DNA from: Pyrenopolyporus hunteri
Taxonomy: Eukaryota > Ascomycota > Sordariomycetes > Xylariales > Hypoxylaceae
Reading direction: 5' to 3'
NCBI GenBank assembly: GCA_902806595.1
Contig: CADCXC010000044.1
Span: 372,001 to 436,000, forward strand
Length of the DNA: 64,000 bases
In this document: positions 10,985-22,287 of the stretch, in pieces
Numbering within the stretch: the stretch's first letter is position 1
How the letters are laid out: each line of letters starts with the position of its first letter
Position numbers and translations under genes: made by a program
The notes under the pieces: model-generated
Database searches by the model: none
Told to the model about the DNA's origin: nothing
What the model saw: only the letters and a program-made list of their open reading frames with translations

Positions 10985-11788
10985 ATGTCGACGGCGATCC
11001 CAGAGGACCAGCAAAAGAACTACGAGATATTCCGGGACTGCCTCTCAACAGCTCTCATCGAGAAAATCTCGCGCCCAGACCCGAGACCAAAACGTAGATC
11101 CAAGTCCAAGAAGTCCATTATTTCCTCCTCGTCAACAACCGCCCCAGACACAAGTGCAGGCGCAGACGCAGACGCAGACCTCAACACGGCCGACGACCTC
11201 GCCGACTTCGCCGACTACATCGCCACCGAGACCTTCCACGCGCTCCCCGCCGAGCTCAAAACCCTCGACTACTACGCCTACACGCGGGACCCGGCCCTGC
11301 AAACGCGGTACCCCCTCCCCCTCACCGGGTCCTCCATCGCCTCGCTCCTACCCTCGCTCGACCCCAGCATCGGCGAGTCGCTGTCCACGTACGGAATAAC
11401 GCGGGAGCCGGAGCAAGGCGCGGAGGAGTTCCTCGCGCCGGTGGCGACGTCGTATCTCGGCGTCCTGGGCACGGCACCGCGGGCGCCGCGCGCGACGCTC
11501 GACGAGGCCGACGGGTGCGAGATGTGCGGGCGGGACTGGGTGCCGCTGAGCTACCACCACCTGGTGCCGCGGTTCGTGCACGGCAAGGCGGTCAAGCGCG
11601 GCTGGCACCGGGCGGAGGACCTGGGCCGCGTGGCGTGGCTGTGCGGGGCCTGCCACCGGTTCGTGCACCGGTTCGCGGACCACGAGGCGCTCGCGCGGCG
11701 GTACCACACCGTGGACCTGTTGATGGCCGAGGAGCAGGTGCGGCGGTGGGCGGAGTGGGTTGGGAGGTTGAGGTGGAAGGGGAAGTGA
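10985..11788 (+). CDS. HNH-endonuclease-domain protein, fungal
   Basis: A single exon of 267 codons. The N-terminal two thirds are poorly conserved in appearance: an acidic/Ser-rich linker (residues 35-70) and an FADYIATETFHALPAEL segment. The C-terminal domain is an HNH/treble-clef fold: CEMC at 178-181, the YHHLVPR motif (His191-His192), and CGACHRFVH at 220-228 supplying the second metal pair and last histidine. The paired CxxC motifs should bind a structural zinc. HNH domains of this kind usually cut DNA, but in fungi proteins of this layout have no assigned role. The second half (about 11400-11780) is distinctly richer in G and C than the first. The gene has no intron. It converges on TSR3. 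Confidence 0.8.
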   Translation: MSTAIPEDQQKNYEIFRDCLSTALIEKISRPDPRPKRRSKSKKSIISSSSTTAPDTSAGADADADLNTADDLADFADYIATETFHALPAELKTLDYYAYTRDPALQTRYPLPLTGSSIASLLPSLDPSIGESLSTYGITREPEQGAEEFLAPVATSYLGVLGTAPRAPRATLDEADGCEMCGRDWVPLSYHHLVPRFVHGKAVKRGWHRAEDLGRVAWLCGACHRFVHRFADHEALARRYHTVDLLMAEEQVRRWAEWVGRLRWKGK

Positions 11789-12358
11789 TTTGACTATCTG
11801 CTCACTGCACGTCTAATATAGGGACTTTCGTAGGAGATACGCCGAGTGGAAGGGCGTTTGAGAATATCGTAGGTTTTAGGGATTCGCCTAGCGAGCGATT
11901 CGCAGGAACTTGAAATACTTTAGATACCTAACTATCTGAATGGATATAATTATGCGCCTAGTTTTAATACATATGGATCGAACCCAGCTATGAAGGGGGC
12001 GGAGGCGCTTGCTTCATAGAAAATACCAAAGTATCAAATACTAGTACCTAGGTACATATATAAACGAGCATTCCAGATGTCGGATCAAGTTCGTATATAA
12101 GAGATAGACAGTTGCCGCGCCTAAGCAAGGCCGACAGTCTTCACTTCTATAGCTACGTATAGGTAAATGAACCTACCTTACCCATATTCGCACACTCACC
12201 TACTAAGAGACCAATTACTGGCGAGATTAGGGTTTAATATCTATACAATCAAGTATAAGCAACACGTGAGAAGCAAAGAGTTCCACAACACGAAGTCGAG
12301 GCGCGGTATAAGTGATGGTTCAAGCATATACAACTCGACTCGTAGAATCATTATCCGA
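11789..12358. other. Convergent intergenic region (HNH and TSR3 3' ends)
   Basis: About 570 bp of AT-rich sequence holds the two 3' untranslated regions and the motif TACCTAGGTA near 12045. An open frame begins here and runs antisense into TSR3, but it is a shadow of TSR3. Confidence 0.5.
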
Positions 12359-13594
12359 TCACCACCTCCTCGGCGCCGCAGCCCCGCCCGACGAGAACGT
12401 CCGGCTCAAGACATTCGCCCTCGCCCTCTCCTTCTCGAGCTTCGACAGCCCAATCCTGTCGGTGACGGGCGTAGCGTCGATGATGTTATCAAACGCGCCG
12501 TCATCCTCGTCGTCTTCACCGTTGTCAGAGTCGGGCTCTACGTCCGAGTCGACCTTGTACCGCTGCGGCTGGGGTGGCGGTATGGCCTGGGGTTTCGGCT
12601 TTCGGCCTGCATCGTCCGAGTCGGCGAACGGCTTTGATGCCAGGACCTTGCGTCTAATCTCCGCCATTTCCGCGTCGTCGTCATCCGTGTCGTCGGAAAT
12701 ATCGAAGGGGTCTCTGCTGGATTCCCCCTTTTCTTCACCTTTTGCGCCTTCTCCTAGTTTTGGCCATTGGGTCGGTTTCTTGCCAAGATAAATCCCGTCG
12801 ACACTGTCGTCTTCGTCTCCACCTTTACCGTCGTCGTCACTATCGTCGTCATCATCATCTTCTTCCTCTTCGTCGTCGCTGTCGATAATGGCCCGGCGGT
12901 TGACGTTGCCCCCTTTCCATAAATCGTCGTCGTCGGCGTTTTCTCTACTTTCGGCATGTTCGCGTTCCAACCGCTCCATCCATTCACGCTCTGTTTTCAA
13001 GATTTCGTCCTCGTCGGCGCAAGCTGCGTATTTCCTTAATAGCTTCGAATTGATAGCTAAGAAGGACTCGCCGTAGTTGAAGGGCCGTAGGACGTCCTCC
13101 GCCCAGTCGGGGTGTCCGCATATGTAGAAAGCGGCAGCCAGGGCCTCGACACAATTCAGTCGCAAGGGTTTGCCATAGTTGACCGTATTCGCCGCGACCA
13201 GATAGGGTAATAGTCGCTCGCATTTTCCGCCGACCTTGTTCCATTGGACTTCTTTCGTCCGCGCCCAGGAGCACTCTACTACGGCGGCGCCGTACTGTTC
13301 CATGAGCTCCTTATCGGCGGGAGAGAGCTTGTGTTTCCCGTTCGGTGTGATGATGACGCCGTTATGTCTCTGGCCGAGGTGGAGGTCGCGCATGAGGCCG
13401 AGCCGTATGAGTTTCTTCCCTGAACATCGCTTCGGATCGCAGTGGTTCAAGTCCCAGCAGGCGGCTTTGAAAGCGGGCTTAGAGAATGTTGTTCCCTGCT
13501 CAGAATCATCTTCGGCGGGGCGCCCCCTCGGCCGGGCATTCCCATGACCTTTTCCACCTCGCGACGAGAACTTGTCCTTCTTATGTCGAACCAT
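12359..13594 (-). CDS. TSR3: Tsr3, 18S rRNA aminocarboxypropyltransferase
   Basis: A single exon of 411 codons. Residues about 40-210 form the Tsr3 core: the N-terminal RLI-like segment (CDPKRCSGKKLIRLGLM) followed by the SPOUT-like domain with AVVECSWARTKEVQW, LPYLVAANTVNYGKPLRLNC and EALAAAFYICG. Tsr3 transfers the aminocarboxypropyl group from S-adenosylmethionine to the hypermodified uridine of 18S rRNA in the cytoplasm, a late step of small-subunit maturation. The C-terminal 200 residues are a low-complexity acidic tail with long Asp/Glu runs, which is usual and variable in fungi. The start MVRHKKDKFSSRGG is the only in-frame Met before the core. The gene is divergent from the GGA gene. 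Confidence 0.93.
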   Translation of the reverse strand: MVRHKKDKFSSRGGKGHGNARPRGRPAEDDSEQGTTFSKPAFKAACWDLNHCDPKRCSGKKLIRLGLMRDLHLGQRHNGVIITPNGKHKLSPADKELMEQYGAAVVECSWARTKEVQWNKVGGKCERLLPYLVAANTVNYGKPLRLNCVEALAAAFYICGHPDWAEDVLRPFNYGESFLAINSKLLRKYAACADEDEILKTEREWMERLEREHAESRENADDDDLWKGGNVNRRAIIDSDDEEEEDDDDDDSDDDGKGGDEDDSVDGIYLGKKPTQWPKLGEGAKGEEKGESSRDPFDISDDTDDDDAEMAEIRRKVLASKPFADSDDAGRKPKPQAIPPPQPQRYKVDSDVEPDSDNGEDDEDDGAFDNIIDATPVTDRIGLSKLEKERARANVLSRTFSSGGAAAPRRW

Positions 13595-14277
13595 ATCCGG
13601 TCGCTTAGGTGTCTATGGAAGAGGTAGGTCGACAGTATGTTATAGTCTCGATATTTGGGGATAAGAGGTTGGTTTTAAGAAAGAAAGCGAATGACTATTG
13701 AATGACGGGAGCGTGGGGCGATCAGTCAGAGGTACAATACCTAGGTAGCTACCCTGCATTAATTAAAATTTGGGATCTCGCCTCTAGCTCTCGCATTAGC
13801 GGGGCTTATCGATGTCTAAGCAGATCAACAAGCGATGTGGGGGTATTTAAAGATTGCTGGGGATGGCCCAGCCACAGTTATGTAATACGTATCTTAGGTA
13901 ATCTAAGCTGTATGGAACCCGTCCTCGCGGCTTTAGGGTTGCCGTCCAATTCCGCCGCCACAGCCGCTTGCCGCCTGTGCCACATGCCAAGATTCAGGTG
14001 GGATGTGTGTGTGTGTTCAGAGCTGCTTATTAGGTACCTAGTTGAGTACCTGTAATAGGTGCAGGCCGCATAACACCGCAACGTCTTAGTGTGTATAAAT
14101 AACAACTTTCTGGGCTTCAACCACCGCTAATGAATAATAAGACCAATCCCCCGATACCATACGAGCATACATCTATGGATGACTTCAAGGCCGTGAGCGC
14201 ATTGCACTAGGGGCAATCAGACCGTCTTTAACCAGTTTCCCATTTGTGACGATCGATCTTAAAAACCCCCCGTCAAG
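13595..14277. promoter_or_regulatory. Divergent promoter region, TSR3 and GGA genes
   Basis: About 680 bp between two head-to-head starts. It contains TACCTAGGTAGCTACC at 13739-13754 and TAGGTACCTAG near 14032. No coding frame or RNA gene is evident. Confidence 0.5.
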
Positions 14278-16398
14278 ATGGAGGCGGCCTCCGCTCGAGC
14301 GGCGGCGAGAGATCGCTGGAACGAGATCGGCTACCCCCGACCATCCCAACTTCAGCGATTCATAGCGAACGCCTGCAGTCCCGAAAACTACGAACCGAAC
14401 CTCGCGCTCAATCTCGAAATCTCCGATCTGATCAACAGCAAGAAGGGCACCGCCCCCCGCGAAGCCGCCGTCGCCATCGTCAACTATATCAACTCGCGCA
14501 ACCCCAACGTGAGCCTCCTGGCTCTCAACCTTCTCGATATATGTGTCAAAAACTGCGGATACCCCTTCCACCTCCAGATCAGCACCAAGGAGTTCCTGAA
14601 CGAGCTTGTTAGGCGGTTTCCCGAGCGACCCCCTATTCGCTACACCAAGGTCCAGTCTAAGATCCTGGAGGCCATCGAAGAATGGAGGAGTACAATATGC
14701 GAGACCAGCCGGTACAAGGAGGACTTGGGCTTTATCCGGGACATGCACCGTTTGCTGAGCTACAAAGGCTACCATTTCCCTGAGGTGCGGAGGGACGACG
14801 CGGCCGTGCTAAACCCGAGCGACGTGAGTAGGGCCACGATGCAGTATTGGCGTCAGCTTACCAAACTAACGATTATAGAATCTTAAATCAGCAGAGGAGA
14901 TGGAGGAGGAGGAGCGGGAAGCGCAGTCCGCCAAGCTCCAGGAGCTGATACGAAGAGGTACCCCGGAGGACTTGCAAGAAGCGAACCGGTTGATGAAGAT
15001 CATGGCCGGCTACGACACGCGGTCCAAGACGGACTATCGCGCTAAGGCGGCCGAGGAGGTTGGCAAGATCCAAGCCAAAGCCCGCCTATTGGAGGAAAGG
15101 CTAGCGGCTTTCAAGCCAGGCGATACTATGAAGGACGGCGATGTCTTTGAGGAATTAGCTTCGTCGCTGCAGAGCGCGCAGCCTAAGATCCAAAAGATGT
15201 GCGAAGAGGAGTCCGACGACCACGAGGCGGTGGCCAAGCTATTCGAAATTAACGACAGCATACACCGGACTGTCGAGCGGTGGAAGCTCCTCAAGAAGGG
15301 GGATATCGAGGGCGCCAACAAGATCGCGCAGGGCGTGCACGTATCTACGCCATCTGCGACGGCCGGGAAATCGACGTCAGCCGCAGGCGAGCTGTCGTTG
15401 ATTGACTTTGACGCGGATGCCGCAGCCAACGGCTCTAGCAACGCTGGCGCATCGGAGTCACATGCTGGTGACCTTGAGAACGATTTACTAGGCTTATCGT
15501 TAGGAGACGGCTTCGGGCAAGGCGGCGGAATATCGCTCGGTTTCGGTGCAAACCAAAGTGCGTCTACTCCGTCTCCCAAAACGCGTTCTGTTACTAACTT
15601 ACGCCCAGACGTACCGGGACCTGCTTTACTTTCATCTATGACGCAGAACAATAGCGCAAAAGGGCCAGTGTCAACCCCCACTCCTCCCCCATTCTCCCCC
15701 TTTTCGAGTTTCACTTCGCCACCTACGGGGTCTCAGTCGAATACGCCGCAACCGAACCTTTCCCAGCAGTCCTCGTTCTCCAGGCCGCCACCCCAAAAAG
15801 CGCCTGCTGCTAGCGACCCTTTCGCAGCTCTCGCTTCTCCTCAGTTCTCGTCTAAGCCAAGTACCCCCAAACCCACCGCTCCCGCAGCAGCGGCTGCAGA
15901 CGACGATGAATGGTCGTTCTCTTCCGCGCTACCCCCTGAGCCGTCTCTTCCCAAGGAGCACGAAGCTCTTGTTAAGGACGGCCCTCTTCAAATCAACTTC
16001 AAAGCCACGAGATCGCAAAACCCAAGCGCCCTTTCCCTCATATTTTTCTTCTCCAACACCACCGCCGCGCCCATAACCAATCTTCACTTTCAACTAGCCG
16101 TAACAAAGGTAAGCAAGCTAACGAAAATTCCCCTCAACCGTCTTATCTGCACCCAATCCCCCCGTAGGACTAACTAATACCTCCGTTGTAGGGCTTCGAA
16201 CTGCAACTCCAGCCACAGACCGGCCGCGCCCTGCAGCCCAAGCAGACGGCCGGCGTGACCCAGTCGGTCGAGGTGTTCCACTCGGGCGACCGGTCCAAGA
16301 AGGTCGAAAACATCAAGCTGAGGTGGCGCGTCAGCTACACCCTGGGCGCGGAGAACAAGGCCGAGATGGGCGAGATACCCGAGTTTAGTATCGCGTGA
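14278..16398 (+). CDS. GGA-type clathrin adaptor (VHS-GAT-GAE)
   Basis: Exons 14278-14823, 14879-16108 and 16192-16398 give 660 residues. Domains in order: a VHS domain at about 15-150 (LNLEISDLINSKKGTAPREA, then VSLLALNLLDICVKNCG), a GAT three-helix bundle at about 180-300 (LQELIRRGTPEDLQEANRLM onward), a Ser/Pro-rich hinge at about 300-530, and a C-terminal gamma-ear (GAE) domain at about 540-660 starting DGPLQINFKATRSQNPS. This is the architecture of Gga1/Gga2, which bind Arf-GTP and ubiquitinated cargo at the trans-Golgi and recruit clathrin for endosomal sorting. Hinge stretches such as DFDADA and DLLGLSLGD look like clathrin-box sites. Introns of 55 and 83 nt fall in the VHS-GAT linker and inside the ear domain. 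Antisense open frames across this gene are shadows. Confidence 0.93.
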
Positions 16399-17379
16399 GC
16401 TGGGTCGCTTGGGTGAGAGGAAGATGAACGGGGGTGAGGTGAGATGAGATGAAGATGAAGATGAAGATGGGTATAAAGGAGCAGAAGCAGGAGCCGAAAG
16501 TAAAGTAAAGCGCGTGCCATAGTAGATGCGGGTCGGTAGTAGACTCAACAGAACGATGCCGTTGATCCCCCCCGTATAATATATTCCCTGTGTTTCTCGT
16601 TGGTTAAATAAGCGATAAACGGAGATAATACGCATATATATTTCATGTTTATATGATGTATCTCAACCCCTCCCTGGACAAAATATATTCCAAAAATGTA
16701 TCACGCCTACGTCGGTACGGTAGTTAAGTCGGTGAGCATTCAACAATGCGGCAATACCTCTTTAACGATGAGAAAACCTCGTGCATAGGTACCTAGGTAT
16801 CTAGATTCATGTATATATCAGGGGGGAGCTGATCGATATTACCTAACGCGCCATAGCACATGCCGTATATTACAGAGTTCTATGTACAAGGTTTAATACT
16901 CAGAGACGCGCCCTCTAGTACGGCTCAGAAAGAGCAGGTTCCCCAGATGTAAAAGGACCTACGTACTTATAGAGGTAGATATATAGGTACATTATGTATG
17001 AGGGGTGGAAGTGTGAGTGTAGATAGGTAAGTACCTAGGTAAGTATGTAACCTCTAGTATCGTCCAAGACTCAGCCAATTCTAACCCGCCTTCCATCCGC
17101 GCTTTCAAATGCTTTCAGATGCTCTTGTAATAGCACCACTAAAGGTACACGAGATCATCCACCCCCCAGATATGCAATATGCGCAGACCGCCTTCTATCC
17201 GTGAGTAGATGGGTATTCATATATACACATAACTGTATCATACAAGCCGTTCCCAGGGCCTCCGTAAGTGAGATAAGCTTCGTGCTCTCGTCCACATCAT
17301 CCGACATCATACCCCCTGAGGGCCGTAGCTGCGACTGAGCCAGTAGTCAATAAGATGGTAGTTGGCTGGTTACCCGCAT
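16399..17379. other. Convergent intergenic region downstream of GGA and IF-2
   Basis: This 981-bp region begins with a short GATGAA repeat (16444-16469) in the GGA 3' end and then holds several TAGGTACCTAGGTA-type palindromes (16788-16803, 17026-17044). No credible coding frame or RNA gene. Confidence 0.6.
16444..16469 (+). repeat. Hexanucleotide GATGAA-type microsatellite
   Basis: About four imperfect copies of GATGAA/AAGATG lie just after the GGA stop codon, probably within its 3' untranslated region. Confidence 0.7.
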
Positions 17380-20300
17380 CTACAAGCTGCGCTCGGTCTT
17401 GATCTCCTCGTAGGCCTGGATCTGGTCGCCGACCCGGAAGTCCTGGAACTCCTCGAAGCCGATACCGCATTCGGAGCCCTTGCGCACCTCCGTAATGTCC
17501 TTCTTGAACTGCTTCAGAGTCTCACATTTGCCTGCCACAGTCGTTAGAACCATATGTAACAAAAGGGGAGAGGGCGTCACGAGCATAGCCGTATACAACG
17601 AAATATGAAAATAACACTAGAGAAATAACAAGAAAGAACAGTGAAAATAGAAGAGAAATCTCACCGGCAAAAATCTTCTTCCCGTTCCTAAGAACGCGGA
17701 ACAAGCGATTCTTCTCCACGACGCCATAGCGCACCCTACAACCCGCGATATTTTTATACTTGCGGCCCTTGATATTGATCGGGAAGATCTGGAGCACCTC
17801 GGCCTCGCCGAGCACGTGGCTGCTGATATCGGGGGGCAGGTACTCGCTAAGCTTGTCCTTGACGTCGTCGACGAGGCGGTAGATGATATTGTAGTCTCGA
17901 ATCTCCACGCCCTGCCGCTCCGCCATGCCCTTGATGTACGGGGGCGTCGTGGTGGCGAAGTTGATGATGATGGAATTCGAGGCGGCCGCGTGCTCTACGT
18001 CGAATTCGTGAATGGCACCCGTGCCCGACCGGAGGATGCGCGGGCGCACCTCGTGGTTACCGAGCTCGAGGATCGCCGCGCAGACCGCTTCCACCGAGCC
18101 GTGGAGGTCGCCCTTGACAACGAAGTTGACCATCTTCGCGCCGTTCTCCTCCTCGGGTAGGGGTTCAACAACCTCCCCGCCCTCCTTGCCTTCCTCGGCC
18201 TCCTTGGCTGCCCTTTCGCGGGCGCGTCTCTCCTGAAGGGTTCTGCGCGCTTCGGAAACGACTACCTGGGCGGCCGCGTCCTTTTCCCGCTCGTAAAGGC
18301 CTTCGCGATACTGTACCGCTTCCCTGGCTCGACCCTCGGAGGGTGCTTGGAGGATCTGGTCGCCCGCTGCGGGGAGGTCTTTCCAACCTAGGATCTCGAC
18401 AGGGGTCCCCGGGGGCGCCTCGTCAACCTCGGTGCCAGCTTCGTTGCGCAGGTGCCGGATCTTCGCCCACGTGAGGCCTGCCACGATGTAGTCGCCCGGC
18501 CGCAGGGTGCCTCGCTTCACGAGGACGGTAGCGGCCTTTCCGATAGGCTTGACGCTGCTCTCAAGGACCCAGCCCTCTGCGAGGCCGTCGACTTCGGCTC
18601 GGTGGTCCAAGACTTCAGATAGCGTCAGAATGTTTTCTTCCAGGTCGTCCATGCCCTGGCCGGTTATTCCGCTCACGCAAACGACTTGGACGTCTCCACC
18701 AAAATCTTCGATATCGACACCTTCCCGCGCAAGATCATGCTTGACTTGGTCTACGTGGGCGCCGTCCGTATCAATCTTGCTGATGGCCACGATCATCGGC
18801 ACCTTGGCCTCGCGCGCGTGCTTGATAGCCTCGATGGTCTGCGGTTTCACGCTGTCATCCGCTGCCACGACCAGCACGACGATATCCGTCACGTAGGCGC
18901 CCCGTTGGCGCATGGTGAGGAAAGCAGCGTGCCCGGGGGTATCGAGGAAGGTAATCGGCTTTCCGGAGGAGAGCTTCACAGAGAAAGCGCCGATCCGCTG
19001 CGTGATGCCACCGTGTTCTTGAGCCGCGATGGAGGATTTACGCAGGTAGTCGAGCAATGTTGTTTTGCCGTGATCGACATGACCCATGATAGTAACAACC
19101 GGCGGCCGCTGGGGAAGTGTTGACGGGTCTTCGGGTGGTGGCCGAGGCTTGAGATCTCGGTCGGCGATCTCTACCGTCGGCTCAAATCCGTATTCTTGCG
19201 CTACAAGCGCGGCCGTTTCTCCCGCCATGAGGCTGTCCATCGTTACGTCCTCGAAGCCCAACTCGCCCAGTTGGGTCAAGAATAAGTTCGGTTCCACCCC
19301 CAGCGCCTCAGCCAATTGCGGGATGCCTATCAATTCGGGTAACATGATCGGTGTAGGACCGGACTTTTCAGCCTCTCGTCGCGCTCTGCGCTGTGCCTTC
19401 AATCGACGTCTCTCCTGATAATCATCGTAGTCGAAGCCATCGTCTTCCTCGTCATTGGAGAATCTAGAGCCACGTCGTGAGCGTTTATCACGAGCACCTT
19501 TGCCTCGTCCTTCTTTTTTCGCCCACTTGTCTTGGCCACGACCTCGGTCCAAAATCTCCTCGACTTCGGCCTCGGATGTGGCCTGTGCTGTTTTCGAAAC
19601 ATCCTTCTCGGTTGTAGATTGTGCCTGGGCTTCTACTTCATCGGAATCATCGGTCTCCTTTGTTATATCTACGGCACTAATAGACTTCGTCGAAGCCTGT
19701 TCTGAAGCTTCTGTTTTCGGGGGATTTGCGCTCTCGCGGCCGCCTATCCTGCCCATATAAGCCCAGAAGTCATCACTGGAATTTTTAGGTGTTTGTTTCC
19801 TCGCTAGTAAGCCCCAGCCGGAATCGTCTCCTGAATTCTGGGCCGCGGAAAACTTGCTACCGAAAGTCGGTTGAGACGACGGTTGAGACGATGGTTGAGA
19901 CGCGGGCTGAGCCGTCTGAGACGTCGCTTGAGGTGTTGCTTGGGATGCTTCGTGAGACTTCTGCTCCGGTACTGGGTCTTTTTTCAACTGTGACGTAGGC
20001 TCGTTGATCGGCGAGAATGTCGGCTGAATTGGCGGCTGAGTCGGCGGCTGAGGCCTCAGTTGGGTCGGTGGTTGTCCGGTACTACGTAATGGACTGCGGA
20101 ATCTCTGCTCCCAACGCGTTGGCGCCGCCGGGTCTGAATTATTGCCGGGCAATGGGGATGTTGAATTATTCCCCGGCGGTTGAGGACCAATCCCATATCG
20201 ACCAAACACCCCGTTGCCTAAATTTGATCTTCCCAGGGGGTGTCTCGGTAAGCTAGAAGGCGACGAAGGCGATGTTTTCACTATATATGATTCATTCGGC

Positions 20301-20843
20301 GGGGGTGTTCCGCGAGATATTCTTGGGTACGTCCCGGTCATAGATGGGTTCCCAGGCTCCCTCCTCGGAAAAGGAGCGCCACTCCGGAGGGACATGCCAT
20401 CCTTACGCAAGTTCGCCTCAACGGCTTGCTGCTTTTCCGCGTTCCAGACGTACCTAGCCTGGAGACCGTTATTCGCCGGCTCGGGCTTCGGGGGCTCGGG
20501 AGCTTTTTGAGCCTGTTGTTTCTCAAGCAGTTTCTGGCGCGCTGACAGCTCGTGCTGGGTGAGGAAGTCGTCTTGCTGAGGCGGCGCTCGAGGCTTAAAA
20601 CCACCTCCCCAGCCGCCCCATCCGTCGTCGCCGCCTAGATTATTCGTACTCGAAAAATGGCGCTTACCTCGCGGGGCTGATAGTCGTAGTGAGAGCCGGT
20701 GTTCGCAGAATGCGCATATTGAAGACTCCTGCTGCAAGAAATTATATAAGTTAGCTAGACACATAAAACTTGGGATAGTATATCCTCAATATTCATAATT
20801 ACGGCGGAAGATGACGAACCCTTGATACTCTCGCTCTTAACAT
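17380..20843 (-). CDS. IFM1: Mitochondrial translation initiation factor IF-2
   Basis: Three exons: about 20843-20820, 20731-17665 and 17531-17380, giving roughly 1080 residues. The main exon has a long Pro/Gln/Ser-rich leader, then the IF-2 N-domain (IPQLAEALGVEPNLFLTQL), and the GTPase at about 550-720 with GHVDHGKT, DTPGHAAF and ISKIDTD, followed by domains II-IV. The last exon supplies KCETLKQFKKDITEVRKGSE and GIGFEEFQDFRVGD, the conserved C-terminus. It delivers initiator tRNA to mitochondrial ribosomes. The start is inferred: a small first exon MLRARVSR joins QESSICAFCEHR, giving an Arg-rich presequence ending near RGKRHFSS. Donor GTTCGT (20819) or GTATCA (20828) would both keep phase; I prefer the former because the PP28 gene also uses GTTCGT. 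Intron 2 is 133 nt. Confidence 0.9.
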
Positions 20844-21252
20844 AGTGACAGTAGCTGCTTCATATCGCCACGCGACGTTTGAAGCTTAAGAGAAGTCGGA
20901 GATCAGGCTATCGAAATAAAATGTTCCCGTACCGCGACCACACGTTAATAAAATCAATCCATTGAACGGCCGAAAAGTTTTAGTGGGGCCTTTGTGCAGC
21001 GTGGGACGGGACCGCGGGGCCGTAGAGAGCCGAGCATTACGAATATGTACCTAAATACCTACCTGGTATCTAGGTACCTAAGGTAGCAGCCACATTTAGA
21101 CCAGGGTATCAGGGTACACTTCAAGAGACAGGGGTAGCTTCAGCCACATCCCTATTTCATCCCGATTTATCAATTATCCTCATCCTCATCACTTATCCTT
21201 TACACGAAATCTCATCACCACTCAATTCCGCAACTCCCACACCTCCATAGCC
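20844..21252. promoter_or_regulatory. Divergent promoter region, IF-2 and membrane-protein genes
   Basis: 409 bp between head-to-head genes. It contains a palindromic cluster TACCTACCTGGTATCTAGGTACCTAAGGTA within 21047-21085 and a pyrimidine-rich leader before the plus-strand start at 21253. Confidence 0.5.
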
Positions 21253-22287
21253 ATGGCTCGTCAAAGGGGCCCCGGAAAGTCGGGATCCGCCAAGAAGAAG
21301 GACACCGGCCCGCCGGCGCCCTTCAAGAGGCCGCCCGAGGTGCTGCAGCCCTTCATCGACACGCTCGACGAGAAGCACGTGTACATCACACACATCGACA
21401 GCCATCCGCGGGACTTCAAGAAGCGGATATTCGCCGTCCCCGCGCTCATGAACATCGCCATCATCGCCCTGTGCGCCTACCGCATATGGTACATCCTGCC
21501 GTACTACGTCCGGATCGTCGTCTCCGTCCTGGGCTACCCCAACGAGACGACCATGGTCGTCGACGAGATGGAGTGGGCCGAGATCGTCCCGGAAGTCTCC
21601 AGGCGCGCCTTCTCCTTCATGCTGGACTTCGTGCTCGTCGTCTTCGTCTACCCCTGGCCCATCGAGTTCTTCTTCGCCCAGGACCACGGAAGCCCGGTCA
21701 CGTGGCGGTGGAGCGTCGGGTTCCGGGACCGGGAGGTCGTCGTGCGCAGGAGCAGGAAGTGGACCGAGTCCCTCGGCGATTTCGTGAACGATAATAGTGC
21801 GAAGAGCCTATTTATGTCGCGTATCGGCGTGGCAACGGCGCCTCTACTCCTCAACGAGAAGACGGGCTACCTACTCATGAGCGCCGACTGGGACCTGGAC
21901 TGGGCAGCCATGGTTGACGCAACTACGATGGTGGACAAGAAAATGGCTGCTATAGAAGCCTTCAAGACGGTTATCCTACTCTTCCACGAGGAGTACGGGT
22001 GGCTCTGCGTTGACACCAACGTTGGAGAGAACGCAGAAGGAGATGAGAGGAGGCGCCAGGTCCTCGCTTTTAAAGATGCACTTGCCGCCGTTGGCAAGGA
22101 GGATCTGTTCTACCGCTGGATTGAGATCATCCAATTCGAGTCGTCGCAGCCAGGCGGTTTCACACCGGATAAACAGGAACGGGTTGCGAAGCAGATCAGG
22201 GAGATGTTTGAGAAGCAGGGCATCAACTTTGATGAGTTTTGGAGGGATAGCGTGGGCCAGGATGCGCCAGCCACCGCCCAGATGTAA
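21253..22287 (+). CDS. Conserved fungal membrane protein of unknown function, two helices
   Basis: A single exon of 344 codons. The Lys/Arg/Pro-rich N-terminus (residues 1-30) is followed by a cytosolic-looking stretch, then hydrophobic helices at about 59-78 (possibly continuing to 94) and 119-141. A soluble C-terminal domain of about 200 residues contains a YLLMSADWDLDWAAMVDATT segment and ends in acidic/charged helices (IREMFEKQGINFDEFW). There is no signal peptide and no catalytic motif that I can name. The even composition and intact frame show that it is a real gene, and it resembles proteins annotated as hypothetical in other Sordariomycetes; this is from memory of style, not from an alignment. 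An ER or other endomembrane location is a guess based on the helices. It converges on the PP28 gene. Confidence 0.8.
   Translation: MARQRGPGKSGSAKKKDTGPPAPFKRPPEVLQPFIDTLDEKHVYITHIDSHPRDFKKRIFAVPALMNIAIIALCAYRIWYILPYYVRIVVSVLGYPNETTMVVDEMEWAEIVPEVSRRAFSFMLDFVLVVFVYPWPIEFFFAQDHGSPVTWRWSVGFRDREVVVRRSRKWTESLGDFVNDNSAKSLFMSRIGVATAPLLLNEKTGYLLMSADWDLDWAAMVDATTMVDKKMAAIEAFKTVILLFHEEYGWLCVDTNVGENAEGDERRRQVLAFKDALAAVGKEDLFYRWIEIIQFESSQPGGFTPDKQERVAKQIREMFEKQGINFDEFWRDSVGQDAPATAQM

Noticed and set aside
15034..15714. Long antisense open frame (226 codons) inside the GGA gene
   Set aside because: It lies wholly opposite the GGA GAT-hinge region, whose sense translation is clearly conserved; the antisense product is low-complexity and has no motif.
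16174..16635. Minus-strand 153-codon frame over the GGA 3' end
   Set aside because: It is antisense to the conserved gamma-ear exon and runs into the GATGAA microsatellite.
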